A stretch of DNA of 64,000 nt from Bartonella sp. HY328 (GCF_025449335.1 NZ_CP104883.1:246001-310000); one strand, 5' to 3'. Shown: positions 28,354 to 37,530, counted from the first letter of the stretch. Numbers and translations are program-made. Notes: generated by a model from the sequence alone, not told the origin.

Positions 28354-28632
28354 AAAAAGTAGCCTTGATGATGTTGGGTAACACACCCTTTAAAAATAAA
28401 CCCAAACAAGATAATAGATGTTTTGGCAATGATGTTTTATTTATAGCTCAAAATATTTAAGAATAAATTGATAGCATCAATATTTATGCCAACTTTCAGC
28501 TCTCAATCATTGTGCAAACAGTTCTTGCCAAATATTTTATCACCTTTGTGAGTATTAATTTATTGGAATACTGATTGACATCTTTTAATTCTTATTTTCT
28601 CTCACCTACTTTAAATAAAGTCATAAAATATT
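28354..28632. other. Gene-free stretch upstream of the permease
   Basis: AT-rich DNA with no supported gene. It should contain the promoter of the minus-strand permease. Confidence 0.4.
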
Positions 28633-28674
28633 GGGGCTGACCCTAGATAACTTCAATTATCTAAGGACAGCCCC
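28633..28674. repeat. 42-bp near-perfect inverted repeat
   Basis: Two 18-20 bp arms, GGGGCTGACCCTAGATAA and its mismatched complement ending CAGCCCC, face each other across a few bases. It lies 38 bases beyond the stop of the ABC ATPase gene, so it may terminate that operon, but neither strand has a proper T run. The arms resemble insertion-sequence end repeats placed back to back. Confidence 0.5.
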
Positions 28675-28711
28675 GTAATGATAGGCGTGGTAATAAGGGG
28701 CATTTAACCCA

Positions 28712-29476
28712 TTAAAGCATATTTAAAAACTGCTTAAAACGTTCTGATTTGGGCTTAGCCATTATTTCACTGGGATGCCCTTGTTCCTCGATAAGCCCCT
28801 TATAAAGATAAATAACTTGTGTTGATATTTCACGTGCCAAGGCCATTTCATGAGTTACCATCACCATGGTACACCCATCATTTGCCAATTGTTTAATAAC
28901 TTGAATAACTTCGCCAACCAATTCTGGATCAAGAGCCGATGTTGGTTCGTCCATTAAAATTACCTCAGGTTTCATCGCAAGAGCCCGTGCAATAGCTGCA
29001 CGTTGCTGTTGACCGCCTGATAATTGCAATGGATATTGATCTGCTTTTGCTGAAATCCCAACCTTTTCCATAAGAACCTTGGCATTTTCAATCGCTTCAT
29101 CTTTTGAAATACCAAGAACCTTGGTCGGGCCTTCAATAATGTTTTGTAAAATGGTTTTATGAGACCACAGATTGAAACTTTGAAAAACCATTCCTAAGCG
29201 GGTGCGAATATGCTGCAATTGCTTTTTATTCGCCGCATATTGTTTACCGTTTTTTGCCAATTTTGTTTCAATAAGTTCACCAGCTACACTGATCTCGCCA
29301 GTGTCAGGTGTTTCAAGATAATTTATGCAGCGCAATAATGTTGTTTTGCCTGAGCCACTACTGCCGATCAAGGAAATGACATCCCCTTTTTTTGCTTCAA
29401 AAGAAACGCCTTTTAGCACCTCAATATCGGCAAAGCTTTTATGAATATTTGTTACTGTTAATGCTTTGACGGTCAT
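28712..29476 (-). CDS. Polar amino acid ABC transporter, ATP-binding protein
   Basis: The 254-residue ATPase has Walker A GSSGSGKTT (about 36-44), Q-loop MVFQSFNLW, signature LSGGQQQRAAIARALA and Walker B VILMDEPTSALDPE, followed by the switch histidine in VTHEMALA. This is the HisP/GlnQ/ArtP subfamily. It is the last gene of a four-gene importer whose order is binding protein, permease, permease, ATPase. The adjoining arginine/citrulline-degrading enzymes suggest a cationic amino acid or methylarginine as substrate (inference from context). Confidence 0.93.
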   Translation of the reverse strand: MTVKALTVTNIHKSFADIEVLKGVSFEAKKGDVISLIGSSGSGKTTLLRCINYLETPDTGEISVAGELIETKLAKNGKQYAANKKQLQHIRTRLGMVFQSFNLWSHKTILQNIIEGPTKVLGISKDEAIENAKVLMEKVGISAKADQYPLQLSGGQQQRAAIARALAMKPEVILMDEPTSALDPELVGEVIQVIKQLANDGCTMVMVTHEMALAREISTQVIYLYKGLIEEQGHPSEIMAKPKSERFKQFLNML

Positions 29477-29540
29477 TTTATGCTCCCGATTTAATTATAG
29501 GCCAATTTATTGGAATGTTTTTATTTTTAAATGTGCAGAC

Positions 29541-30278
29541 TTATTGAGACCTATAGCGCGTGAAATGTCTTTCGAAATGTGAGATTGATTTGGTCATTAT
29601 TAAAACAACAACAAAATAGATGATACCAGCAGCCACCAATGGCTCTAAAGATAAGTTAAGGCTACGCTGTAATTCGCGGGCGGTACCCATTATTTCCATA
29701 ACCGTAATTGTTGAAGCAAGTGCCGTTGATTTGAGCAAAATAATCAAATCATTGGTTAAAATCGGTAAGCATTGGCGAAATGCGAGCGGCAGAGTAATGC
29801 GCATCAATATTTGATAGGAACTCATACCGATGGCTTGTGCTGCCTCTAATTGCCCACGACCAACTGATTTTATAGCGCCGCGAATGACCTCGGCAGTATA
29901 TGCGCCTTGGTTAAGACTAAGCGCAACAAGTGCATACCAAAGTCCTTCACGCAAATAAGGCCACAAAAACGTATCATGGACTGGCAAATTTGGTAAAAGC
30001 TGTCCTACGCCTTGATAGATGAGATATAATTGGACAAGCAAAGGAGTGCCGCGAAACAAAAATGTGTAAAGGGCGGTTGGTTTTGATAGCAGCCAATTGC
30101 GCGAATTTAAATTGATACCGCCAATCGTTCCAATTAGAAGCCCAAACAAACCAGCAACGAAAGTTAGAAATAAGGTGAGTGGTAGGGCGTGCAAAAGAAT
30201 AGGAATAAATTCTATGACGCGTCCAAAGAAAACGCCGATGCCACCTAAGAATGAAATATCAAATGATTGCTGATCCAT
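29541..30278 (-). CDS. Polar amino acid ABC transporter, permease
   Basis: This is a five-helix permease of the HisM/HisQ family with the EAA loop in GQLEAAQAIGMSSYQILMRITLPLAFRQ. ATG 30278 begins one base after the stop of the preceding permease, giving 245 residues; a GTG at 30290 would add four. The FRGTPLLVQLYLIYQGVG segment is typical of family 3 amino acid permeases. It pairs with the neighbouring permease to form the membrane channel. Confidence 0.92.
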   Translation of the reverse strand: MDQQSFDISFLGGIGVFFGRVIEFIPILLHALPLTLFLTFVAGLFGLLIGTIGGINLNSRNWLLSKPTALYTFLFRGTPLLVQLYLIYQGVGQLLPNLPVHDTFLWPYLREGLWYALVALSLNQGAYTAEVIRGAIKSVGRGQLEAAQAIGMSSYQILMRITLPLAFRQCLPILTNDLIILLKSTALASTITVMEIMGTARELQRSLNLSLEPLVAAGIIYFVVVLIMTKSISHFERHFTRYRSQ

Positions 30279-30279
30279 A

Positions 30280-30993
30280 TCAATACCCACGATTCAAGTG
30301 TTTTTCTAAACGCATGATAACGACAATAGAAACAAGCGTGATGACTAAAAATAAAAACGCGGTAAAACCATAAAAAAAGACATATTCCCGTGTTGTCGAG
30401 GCGGCACGATAGCCCGTATAAAGCAATTCTTGGAACGAGCCTAATACCGAAATAATCGCGCTTTCCTTAATGATCGATAACCACAAATTACTCATACCTG
30501 GTACGGCGTGACGCATCATTTGCGGAAATAAAATGCGTGTAAATATCTGCCATCTGCCCATACCAATGGATAGAGCTGCTTCAACTTGGCCATTGGGTAT
30601 GGCTTGCAGGGACGAACGTAAAACCTCGGTCATGAAGGCGCCATTGACGAAGGCAAGGGCAATAATAGCTGCCCAAAACGGGCTCAATTGAAATTCGTCA
30701 CCCACTAAGTTGCTTTGTTTGAGCAAATTTTCAAGGCCGGTCGCAACAGCAAAATAGAGCAATAAAACCACTAGCAATTCTGGTAGGGATCTAACAATGG
30801 TTAGATAAATATTGGCTAAAACGCGTAACATCTTGTTTGAAGAAAGCTTAGCGCTAGCGGTAATCAATCCAAACAAGAAAGAAATGAAATATGCGACGAA
30901 TGATAGTTCCAGCGTTAAAATAAAGCCCCAAAAAAACTGTTCGCCCCAGCCATCGTTACCCCATGATAATAAATGCAGATATTTTTCCATCAT
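30280..30993 (-). CDS. Polar amino acid ABC transporter, permease
   Basis: This second HisQ/HisM-type permease has 237 residues from ATG 30993, with VRSLPELLVVLLLYF and the EAA loop GQVEAALSIGMGRWQIFTRILFPQMMRH. The start is uncertain. The frame extends to 31020, and a short out-of-frame peptide (MTFCYLMFVNGV) ends in a TGA that overlaps the ATG, which could couple translation. Hydrophobicity supports five helices. It overlaps closely with the downstream permease. Confidence 0.9.
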   Translation of the reverse strand: MMEKYLHLLSWGNDGWGEQFFWGFILTLELSFVAYFISFLFGLITASAKLSSNKMLRVLANIYLTIVRSLPELLVVLLLYFAVATGLENLLKQSNLVGDEFQLSPFWAAIIALAFVNGAFMTEVLRSSLQAIPNGQVEAALSIGMGRWQIFTRILFPQMMRHAVPGMSNLWLSIIKESAIISVLGSFQELLYTGYRAASTTREYVFFYGFTAFLFLVITLVSIVVIMRLEKHLNRGY

Positions 30994-31155
30994 ACACCAT
31001 TTACGAACATTAAATAACAAAACGTCATTCCATATCCCCTTTTTATAGTGATAAAGCTCAGCATAGAGGCATAATATTTTATTTTTTTCTTTGAATTATG
31101 CTTTTAGCGGCTAATATTTTTGTTTCTTAATTTATTAAAATGCACATGATATTGC

Positions 31156-31953
31156 CTACTCTACAGCGGCACTATCAACCCATTTATCTTGAATTTTTTT
31201 AAGCGTGCCATCATCAGCAAGCTCTTGTAATGCCTTATTGACAATATCTAGGGTCTTTTTGTCACCCTTTTTAATTGCATAGGCAACACCTTGCCCCAAC
31301 ATAACATTATCAGGAATAATGAGTTTAATTTCGTAATTTTGCGCAAACGGCGTTTTTAGAAAATCTTGCGAAAAAGGCAATGGTGCAAGCATATAATCGG
31401 TACGCCCTGCAACAAGGTCGGCGGCGTTGTTATCAGCCGTATCATAACTCTTTAAATGTACATTGGGTAAATATTTTTTCATGTATTTTGATTGCACACT
31501 AGCAACCTGCACACCGATAATTTTACCTTGCAAACTATTCTGGTCTAAAATATCGCCTTTTCCATCTTCTGCTTTTATCGTTGCAATTACGGTTTGGTCT
31601 TTTTTGGCACCAACAACGGCTGTACCTTCAACAAAATAAGGCGTACTAAAATCGATGGTTTGGGCACGTTCTTCAGTTACGGAAAAAGCACCAATCGCAA
31701 AATCGATCTTTTTTTCATTTAAGGAAGGAAGCAAACCATCCCAAGCCATGGATTTAAATTGGCATTTTACTTCAATGCGCTCACATAATGCACGCGACAA
31801 ATCGGCCTCTAAACCAATCCATTCGCCATTAGAGCGCACTGCCGTAAAAGGCAAATAAGGCTCAGGCGTCATGCCAAGCCGCAAAGGATTGTCTGCATAA
31901 GCAAAATTAGAAAAAAGAGAAAATATAACGAGGCTTAAAAACTTAATTTTCAT
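31156..31953 (-). CDS. Periplasmic amino-acid-binding protein (family 3)
   Basis: ATG 31953 follows GGGAGG and yields 265 residues with a signal peptide (1-20, ending FAYA). The mature part has PFTAVRSNGEWIGLEADLSRALCERI and the family signature in MAWDGLLPSLNEKKIDFAIGAFSVTEERAQTIDFS. The usual C-terminal ADDGTLKKIQDKW closes it. It captures the ligand and delivers it to the two permeases. A cytosolic hydrolase for methylarginine or arginine lies immediately upstream on the same strand, hinting at the ligand. Specificity is not shown by sequence. Confidence 0.93.
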   Translation of the reverse strand: MKIKFLSLVIFSLFSNFAYADNPLRLGMTPEPYLPFTAVRSNGEWIGLEADLSRALCERIEVKCQFKSMAWDGLLPSLNEKKIDFAIGAFSVTEERAQTIDFSTPYFVEGTAVVGAKKDQTVIATIKAEDGKGDILDQNSLQGKIIGVQVASVQSKYMKKYLPNVHLKSYDTADNNAADLVAGRTDYMLAPLPFSQDFLKTPFAQNYEIKLIIPDNVMLGQGVAYAIKKGDKKTLDIVNKALQELADDGTLKKIQDKWVDSAAVE

Positions 31954-32087
31954 TGTTTGACCTCCCAATCGATTACAATACTTCATGTTTTATTAAGTAT
32001 TTCGATAAAAATACTCAATAAATTAACATGTAAAATATCCAAATAATAATATTTGCTGTCTTATTATTCTTTTTTTGCAAATATTAC

Positions 32088-32123
32088 TGTATCGTGATTT
32101 TTAAAAACCACGATACATTTTTT
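32088..32123. terminator. Hairpin with T run between the DDAH-type gene and the ABC genes
   Basis: TGTATCGTG and CACGATACA form a 9-bp stem. The T run (TTTTTT) follows on the plus strand and the minus side has weaker ATATTT. It may attenuate minus-strand transcription from the hydrolase gene into the transporter operon. Confidence 0.4.
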
Positions 32124-32152
32124 GATTAAACAAATTTATTACAAGAGATATT

Positions 32153-32950
32153 TTAATTTTTAAACCAACGCAGCGACATGCAAGATAAGCCAGCATCAAT
32201 TTTGCCGATTTCAGTGGTTTTAAGCGGCACAACATTATAGCCATGGCCGATTAGCAAATCGATTGTTTTTGGGAAATCCGATCCAACAAATACGGTATCG
32301 TTAACCCGTAATGCGTTTGCCGCAGCTTCTTCACCCTCTGGCACAATAATTTGACGGAAACGCGAAAACACACCAGAAGCGGCTAAGCGTGCAGTGGAGA
32401 AAATAGTTTCATCATCGAGCAAAGAACAATCAGTTTTAAAATGAAGCACGCCTTTAGGTGTTTGAACAACTTCACCCTTTTTGCCCAATTTTGCGAGTGC
32501 TTCGATAAGATCTTCGGCGCCTTTTGCATCAGTTCGTGCAGATAGGCCAATCATAACGGCATGGGGCGCGTTGAGAACATCGCCGCCATCTGCATAACCA
32601 TTTTCGGGCAAACGCAATACCGTATCAAACATTTTTTCAATTGTTGGTGCAATTTCTTGCACTTCATTGATACGCGTTTCAGCGCCTGGGCGAAGCAAAA
32701 TTGCGCCTTCACTGAAAACAAGCGCTGGATCTTCAACAAAGATTGCATCTGGAAAAGCTTCAAGTGCAGGCAATACGGTAACATTCACGCCAGCAGTTTT
32801 TAGTGCTTCGATATAAGCATCATGTTCAGCCTTAACACCTTCATAGGTAGGATTACCACGATCATCAGCACGCAAACCATTAACGACCGAGCGTGAAGGC
32901 TCGCGGACAATCACTGAATTGAAATTATAAACACTTCTAGTATCAGACAT
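32153..32950 (-). CDS. Dimethylarginine dimethylaminohydrolase-type amidinohydrolase
   Basis: The 265-residue protein aligns by eye with Pseudomonas aeruginosa DDAH. Shared features are FVEDP (71-75), RPGAETR, GVLHFKTDCS with the catalytic histidine H170, and the C-terminal KIDAGLSCMSLRW with the catalytic cysteine C257. DDAH hydrolyses asymmetric dimethyl- or monomethyl-L-arginine to citrulline plus an amine; plain arginine deiminases are longer and have different motifs. The downstream ABC importer, and the nearby CtlX-type hydrolase and ornithine cyclodeaminase, would take the citrulline on to proline. Substrate preference (methylarginine against arginine) is inferred. Confidence 0.88.
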   Translation of the reverse strand: MSDTRSVYNFNSVIVREPSRSVVNGLRADDRGNPTYEGVKAEHDAYIEALKTAGVNVTVLPALEAFPDAIFVEDPALVFSEGAILLRPGAETRINEVQEIAPTIEKMFDTVLRLPENGYADGGDVLNAPHAVMIGLSARTDAKGAEDLIEALAKLGKKGEVVQTPKGVLHFKTDCSLLDDETIFSTARLAASGVFSRFRQIIVPEGEEAAANALRVNDTVFVGSDFPKTIDLLIGHGYNVVPLKTTEIGKIDAGLSCMSLRWFKN

Positions 32951-33574
32951 TTAGAACCCTTTTCCTTATGTGGCTGTATAAATTACTTAGAGTAATTATT
33001 AGCAAAACTTGTATTGTGAAGGAATAGCATGTCACATCTTTGATTTTTTAGATCAATCTTTAATATATTTTTTATATTCTAATTGATTATTAAATATTGA
33101 CTAAAGCTATAATTGTATAATTTTTATATATCTTAAAATATATTTTTTTAAATTATCGCTTTTTAAATAAAATCGTCAAATTATAATCATTTAAGACTAA
33201 AAAATAAATCTTAATTGAAATAAATTCTTAATGTGACAACGGCCTCCCACTCCTCCTGAATTTATTATGTAATCAGACTACAGTTATAAATTTTTATTTA
33301 AAATTGTAAAAATGCACAAATATTTGACAAATTTTATAAAAATTTCTATGGGTGGATATACAAATTTACTAAAAATGCAATCACTAATGGCCTTATTTTA
33401 ACTATTTTTTTTAAATATGAGTAGAAAAATCATAAATTGATTTTCTCATCTTATTTAGCCATTGATTTTAAACTAATATTTCAAATGTTTCTATTGTAGT
33501 GATTCATCAAAGGCAAATGGGGCACTTATGGTATCAAAAGTGTTAGAAATCAAAAAATGCTAGCTTGATCAATA
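32951..33574. other. 624-bp AT-rich gap
   Basis: This is an extremely AT-rich stretch with no supported gene. The only GC-rich island is CCTCCCACTCCTCC at about 33243-33256, with no stem around it. Promoters for the minus-strand hydrolase should lie at the low-coordinate end. Confidence 0.4.
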
Positions 33575-34036
33575 CTAACTAACACTACTTAATAATAGAC
33601 TGGTTTCGCTATTTAAAACGCCATCAATAGCGCGAATTTCGCCAAGGACACGGTCAAATTCGGCTAGGCTTTCTGTCGTTATGTTCGCCACCAAATCCCA
33701 ATTACCATTTGTTGTATGTAAAGTTTGTATTGCGGCAATACCGCGCAATTGGCGTATAACTTGAGTGGTGGATTTACCAACAACTTCAATTAACATAATG
33801 GAATGAACAGCATTTGCATCATAATCATCACGAACGCGAACTGTAAAATTACTGATTGTGCCATTGTCAACCATACGATCAAGACGATTTTGGACAGTAC
33901 CACGCGAAACCTTCAAAATATCCGCCAATTTTGCAAGTGGTGCGCGTCCATCTTGCCTTAACAAGGCAATTAAACGACGATCTAACTCATCGGGAATATA
34001 TTTTGAATAAAGCTGAATAGATGAGTTTTTGTGCAT
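33575..34036 (-). CDS. Lrp/AsnC-family transcriptional regulator
   Basis: The 153-residue protein has an N-terminal helix-turn-helix (DELDRRLIALLRQDGRAPLAKLADILKVSRGTVQNRLDRM). A RAM domain follows, with HSIMLIEVVGKSTTQVIRQLRGI and the ligand-loop segment HTTNGNWDLVANI. It is divergent from the ornithine cyclodeaminase gene, 236 bases away, and flanked on the other side by the DDAH-type gene. This arrangement suggests an arginine/ornithine-responsive regulator of both units (inference). Confidence 0.92.
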   Translation of the reverse strand: MHKNSSIQLYSKYIPDELDRRLIALLRQDGRAPLAKLADILKVSRGTVQNRLDRMVDNGTISNFTVRVRDDYDANAVHSIMLIEVVGKSTTQVIRQLRGIAAIQTLHTTNGNWDLVANITTESLAEFDRVLGEIRAIDGVLNSETSLLLSSVS

Positions 34037-34272
34037 TTTTACAATCTCAATATAAAAATTTATAATTTATTGACGAAATTTTATAACTCTTTGGCATTTT
34101 TTACAAATATTTTTTATTTTAAAAATGGTCAAGCCTTTAATCGACTCAAGCGGCAAATCACAAGCTTTGAATTGGTTAAGGCAAAAATTGGGAATAAAAG
34201 CATAGATTGGCGTTTTAAAGCATAAATACTTTAAGAGTGCCCATCATATGCGTATCAAAATATTGAGGAGTT

Positions 34273-35325
34273 ATGATGAACAAGACCACCCCATCCGATA
34301 AGGCGCTCGTCCCTTTTGTAAGCGTCGACCATATGATGCAATTGGTTCATCATATCGGCATCGAACAAGTTTTAATTGAATTATGCGACACGATTGAAGA
34401 AGATTTCAAGCGTTGGGAAAGCTTTGATAAAACGCCTCGTATTGCTAGCCATTCTAAAGAAGGCGTTATTGAACTAATGCCCACCTCAGATGGCGTTATT
34501 TATGGTTTTAAATATGTTAATGGTCATCCTAAAAATATGAAAGAGGGTTTACAAACCGTTACGGGTTTTGGACTTTTAGCCGATGTTGCAACCGGCTATC
34601 CTATTCTTTTTACCGAAATGACCTTATTGACCGCTTTACGTACTGCTGCAACATCAGCATTAGCGACACGTGCTCTTGCACCAAAAGGCGCAAAGACCCT
34701 TGCAATGATTGGTAATGGTGCGCAATCAGAATTTCAAGCTTTAGCCCTTAAAGCTATTTGTGGTATTGAAAATGTCCATCTTTATGACATTGATCCATTG
34801 GCCACGCAAAAAGCCTACCGCAATCTTAAAAATAGCGGCTTAAATATTGTTGCATGCGATAGCGCCCAACAAGCTATTGAAGGCGCTGAAGTCATCACAA
34901 CTTGTACTGCGGACAAGCAATATGCCACAATTCTTACCGATAATATGGTGGGTGCTGGCGTTCATATTAATGCTATTGGCGGTGATTGTCCGGGCAAAAC
35001 CGAACTTCATAAAGACATTTTGCTGAGAGCAGATACTTTTGTTGAATATCCACCACAAACCCGTATTGAAGGTGAAATTCAACAAATGCCAGCAGATTAT
35101 CCAGTAACCGAATTATGGCAAGTTTTAACAGGTCAAGCCACTGGGCGTAAAGATACACGCCAAATTACGCTGTTTGATAGCGTTGGCTTTGCTATTGAAG
35201 ATTTTTCGGCGCTGCGTTACCTCCATAATAAAATCAAAGATACAGATTTTTACGAAGATCTTGACATTTTGGCAGATCCTGATGATCCTCGCGATTTATT
35301 TGGCATGTTGCAACGCGCGAATTAA
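34273..35325 (+). CDS. Ornithine cyclodeaminase
   Basis: The 350-residue protein belongs to the ornithine cyclodeaminase/mu-crystallin family. The N-terminal half contains HSKEGVIELMPTSDG and the substrate segment YGFKYVNGHPKNMKEGLQTVTGFG. The Rossmann part has LAMIGNGAQSEFQALAL and later NAIGGDCPGKTELHKDIL, a signature of true ornithine cyclodeaminases. The enzyme converts L-ornithine to L-proline and ammonia with catalytic NAD. AGGAG precedes the ATG. It is followed by a CtlX-type hydrolase that would supply ornithine from citrulline. Confidence 0.93.
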   Translation: MMNKTTPSDKALVPFVSVDHMMQLVHHIGIEQVLIELCDTIEEDFKRWESFDKTPRIASHSKEGVIELMPTSDGVIYGFKYVNGHPKNMKEGLQTVTGFGLLADVATGYPILFTEMTLLTALRTAATSALATRALAPKGAKTLAMIGNGAQSEFQALALKAICGIENVHLYDIDPLATQKAYRNLKNSGLNIVACDSAQQAIEGAEVITTCTADKQYATILTDNMVGAGVHINAIGGDCPGKTELHKDILLRADTFVEYPPQTRIEGEIQQMPADYPVTELWQVLTGQATGRKDTRQITLFDSVGFAIEDFSALRYLHNKIKDTDFYEDLDILADPDDPRDLFGMLQRAN

Positions 35326-35349
35326 AATTTTAAAACCGCAAAATATTGT

Positions 35350-35382
35350 GTCTTATAATTTAACTTTATTAAATTATAAGAC
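35350..35382. repeat. AT-rich perfect dyad between ornithine cyclodeaminase and ctlX
   Basis: GTCTTATAATTTA and TAAATTATAAGAC form a perfect 13-bp inverted repeat with a 7-base spacer. Its position suggests an Lrp-type operator or a weak processing/termination hairpin; there is no good T run. Confidence 0.45.
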
Positions 35383-35478
35383 AAATTTCTACTTTCCATT
35401 CGGCATTGACTGCAATGAGCCTGCATCTCTCATGTATAAAATGCTAAAAAATTTCATCTTCAATTTGGAGGAAGCGGC

Positions 35479-36411
35479 ATGAGCCGTAAACAATCATTTT
35501 CCGTTCAGGCTCCTGCAGCCGTTGTAATGATCCGCCCCCACCATTTTACAGTAAATACTGAAACAGCGGCTGATAACAGTTTTCAAGCCAAAGGTACATT
35601 TGACGAAACATTGGCGCCTGCTGCTTATAATGAAATCACCAAAGCAGTTGAACAAATGCGCGATGTCGGCATTACCGTTCACCTTTACGAAGATGAAGGG
35701 TACAAAACACCAGATTCTGTATTTCCAAATAATTGGTTTTCTACCCATGCTGGCGGCTATATTGCCATCTATCCCATGAAAGCAGCAAGCCGCCGTCTTG
35801 AACGCCGTTACGATATTATCGAGCATTTAAAGCGTGATTATCGTGTGCAAGAAGTTGTTGATTATTCAGGACTTGAACCTGATGGACTATTTCTTGAAGG
35901 CACTGGCGCAATGGTTCTTGATCACATTGATCGGGTGGCATATGCAGTTAAATCCGATAGAACAGACCCGATTGCGCTTGAGCGTTTTTGTACGCACTTT
36001 AACTTTGAACCAATGACGTTTAATGCCGCAGACGAACATAATACGCCAATATATCATACCAATGTGCTGATGTGTATCGCGACAGAATTTGTCATGATCG
36101 GTCTGGACATGATTACCGATAAGGTAAGAGCTAAAGAAATTATTACGCGCTTTGAGCAATCTGGCCGCAGTGTCATCAATTTAACGTCTGAGCAGATCCA
36201 TCAATTTGCTGGCAATGCAATTGAGTTAAAGGGACGTGACGGGCGGTATTTAACATTATCTGGCACGGCATATCGTTCACTGACACCAGAGCAGATTGCT
36301 GTTATTGAAAAAAGTGCAACACCGCTGGTTCTAGAAATACCAACAATTGAGCAAGCTGGCGGCTCGGTGCGCTGCACTATTGCTGGTATTCATTTATCAC
36401 AGCGCAGCTAG
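35479..36411 (+). CDS. ctlX: Citrulline utilisation hydrolase, CtlX type
   Basis: The 310-residue protein belongs to the amidinotransferase fold and shows the CtlX pattern: VMIRPHHFTVN at the N-terminus, DSVFPNNWFSTH, LEGTGAMVLDH, YHTNVLMCI (catalytic H193) and GGSVRCTIAGIHL (catalytic C299). By recall, this family converts citrulline to ornithine. With the preceding ornithine cyclodeaminase it would give proline. GGAGG lies just upstream of the ATG. The stop codon TAG is the first three bases of an intergenic palindromic repeat, so the last few residues may have been altered by its insertion. Confidence 0.85.
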   Translation: MSRKQSFSVQAPAAVVMIRPHHFTVNTETAADNSFQAKGTFDETLAPAAYNEITKAVEQMRDVGITVHLYEDEGYKTPDSVFPNNWFSTHAGGYIAIYPMKAASRRLERRYDIIEHLKRDYRVQEVVDYSGLEPDGLFLEGTGAMVLDHIDRVAYAVKSDRTDPIALERFCTHFNFEPMTFNAADEHNTPIYHTNVLMCIATEFVMIGLDMITDKVRAKEIITRFEQSGRSVINLTSEQIHQFAGNAIELKGRDGRYLTLSGTAYRSLTPEQIAVIEKSATPLVLEIPTIEQAGGSVRCTIAGIHLSQRS

Positions 36412-36510
36412 AGCGCATTTCGATCTGATTGGATCAGATCGGCGCTATAATCGATTGTTTACACTGCGTTTTTCCGAAAACGCTTCACATTTTTCGGAAA
36501 AACGCTCTAA
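36409..36510. repeat. Mosaic palindromic repeat, copy 1
   Basis: TAGAGCGCATTTCGATC begins the element. It contains a GATCTGAT / ATCAGATC hairpin, then a second hairpin formed by TTTTTCCGAAAA and TTTTCGGAAAAA, and ends CGCTCTAA. It matches the copies at 46648, 51419 and 60739. The pattern is like the Bru-RS type repeats of Brucella. Confidence 0.8.
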
Positions 36511-36551
36511 TATAACTCTCACTTCACAAGTTGAGATCAATTAAAAGGGCT

Positions 36552-36596
36552 GAAAGTAAGGGCTATTTTTATGAAATAGCTTTTTACTTTCACCTT
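36552..36596. terminator. Nested hairpin downstream of ctlX
   Basis: GAAAGTAA and GGGCTATTT pair with GAAATAGCT and TTACTTTC. The structure is long and AT-rich and lacks a clean T run, so termination of the ornithine cyclodeaminase-ctlX unit is only possible. Confidence 0.4.
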
Positions 36597-36712
36597 GTTA
36601 AATTGTGTAATTTTTATAATCCAAGCTCAAATTTAAATGACACATGCATCATTAAATGGATTGTAAGACCAAAATATCATCTGCCAATAAAAATGCTGCT
36701 ATGGTGAAAGAA

Positions 36713-37414
36713 TTAAGCTGTGATTTGCGCGGCTTCAATGAAGCGTTTGCGGCCAAGATAACCAGCACCATCATCAATATCGGCAATAATTGCCGCCCTT
36801 AAAGCTGCACTATCTTTCTTTTCAAGAGCTGCCAAGGCTTCCTGATGATGATCAACTGTATAGCTTTCCGATAGGTTTTCAGTAGCTTCACGCATAAATG
36901 GCCCAAGGCGCAGCCAAACAGATTCAATTAATGGCAATAAAACCGCGGCTGAGCGCTTTTGATATAAATAGCGATGAAAGGCAAAATTCTTTTCGATGCC
37001 AAGCTGGATATTGCCTGTTTCATAGGCTTGGTTGATTTCCTGATCAATACTGCGTAAGCGTGCTAAATCCATAAAGTCAACAAATGGTAATGCGCGTTCT
37101 GCCGCTAAAGTTTCAAGCGCAATACGGGCTGCAATAATCTCGTCAAATTTATTGGGATCAATATCAGGAATGCGCACACGGCGATTATCAAGGTTTTCCA
37201 AGGCGCCTTCTGCAACCAAACGATGCAATGCTTCACGAATGGGGGTTGCACTCACATCCAGCAAATCTGATATTGCCTTAACAGTCACTGGCTGGGCGGG
37301 TGGAAAATGCCCAGTCATAATTGATAGGCGTAGTGAGCGGTAAACCCATTGCTTAATGGTCTCATCGCTGTGCTTTTCATCTTGCAAAAGGTTTAACCCT
37401 GGCTTCTTTTTCAT
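36713..37414 (-). CDS. GntR-family regulator with FCD domain
   Basis: The 233-residue protein has an N-terminal winged helix (VYRSLRLSIMTGHFPPAQPVTVKAISDLLDVSATPIREALHRL). An all-helical FCD ligand domain follows, with AARIALETLAAERAL, NFAFHRYLYQ and VDHHQEALAALEKKD; its histidines may bind a metal ion. It lies 160 bases beyond the glutamine amidotransferase-puuB-puuA cluster in head-to-tail order. It is therefore the probable regulator of that cluster, in place of the unrelated PuuR of E. coli (inference). Confidence 0.9.
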   Translation of the reverse strand: MKKKPGLNLLQDEKHSDETIKQWVYRSLRLSIMTGHFPPAQPVTVKAISDLLDVSATPIREALHRLVAEGALENLDNRRVRIPDIDPNKFDEIIAARIALETLAAERALPFVDFMDLARLRSIDQEINQAYETGNIQLGIEKNFAFHRYLYQKRSAAVLLPLIESVWLRLGPFMREATENLSESYTVDHHQEALAALEKKDSAALRAAIIADIDDGAGYLGRKRFIEAAQITA

Positions 37415-37530
37415 TGCTTTTCCTTGCCCGAATTTAAAATTGAGCTTTTTTTAATTATGCCAGACATGAAACTAGAAAATATCTTAACCACACACCGGTA
37501 AGTTGTTTTATTACCCGCAACTATAGTGAC

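Noticed and set aside
33243..33256. CU-rich CCTCCCACTCCTCC island in the gap before the Lrp-type gene
   Set aside because: It resembles an anti-SD motif, but no flanking stem, promoter or terminator could be found, so it is not called as a small RNA.
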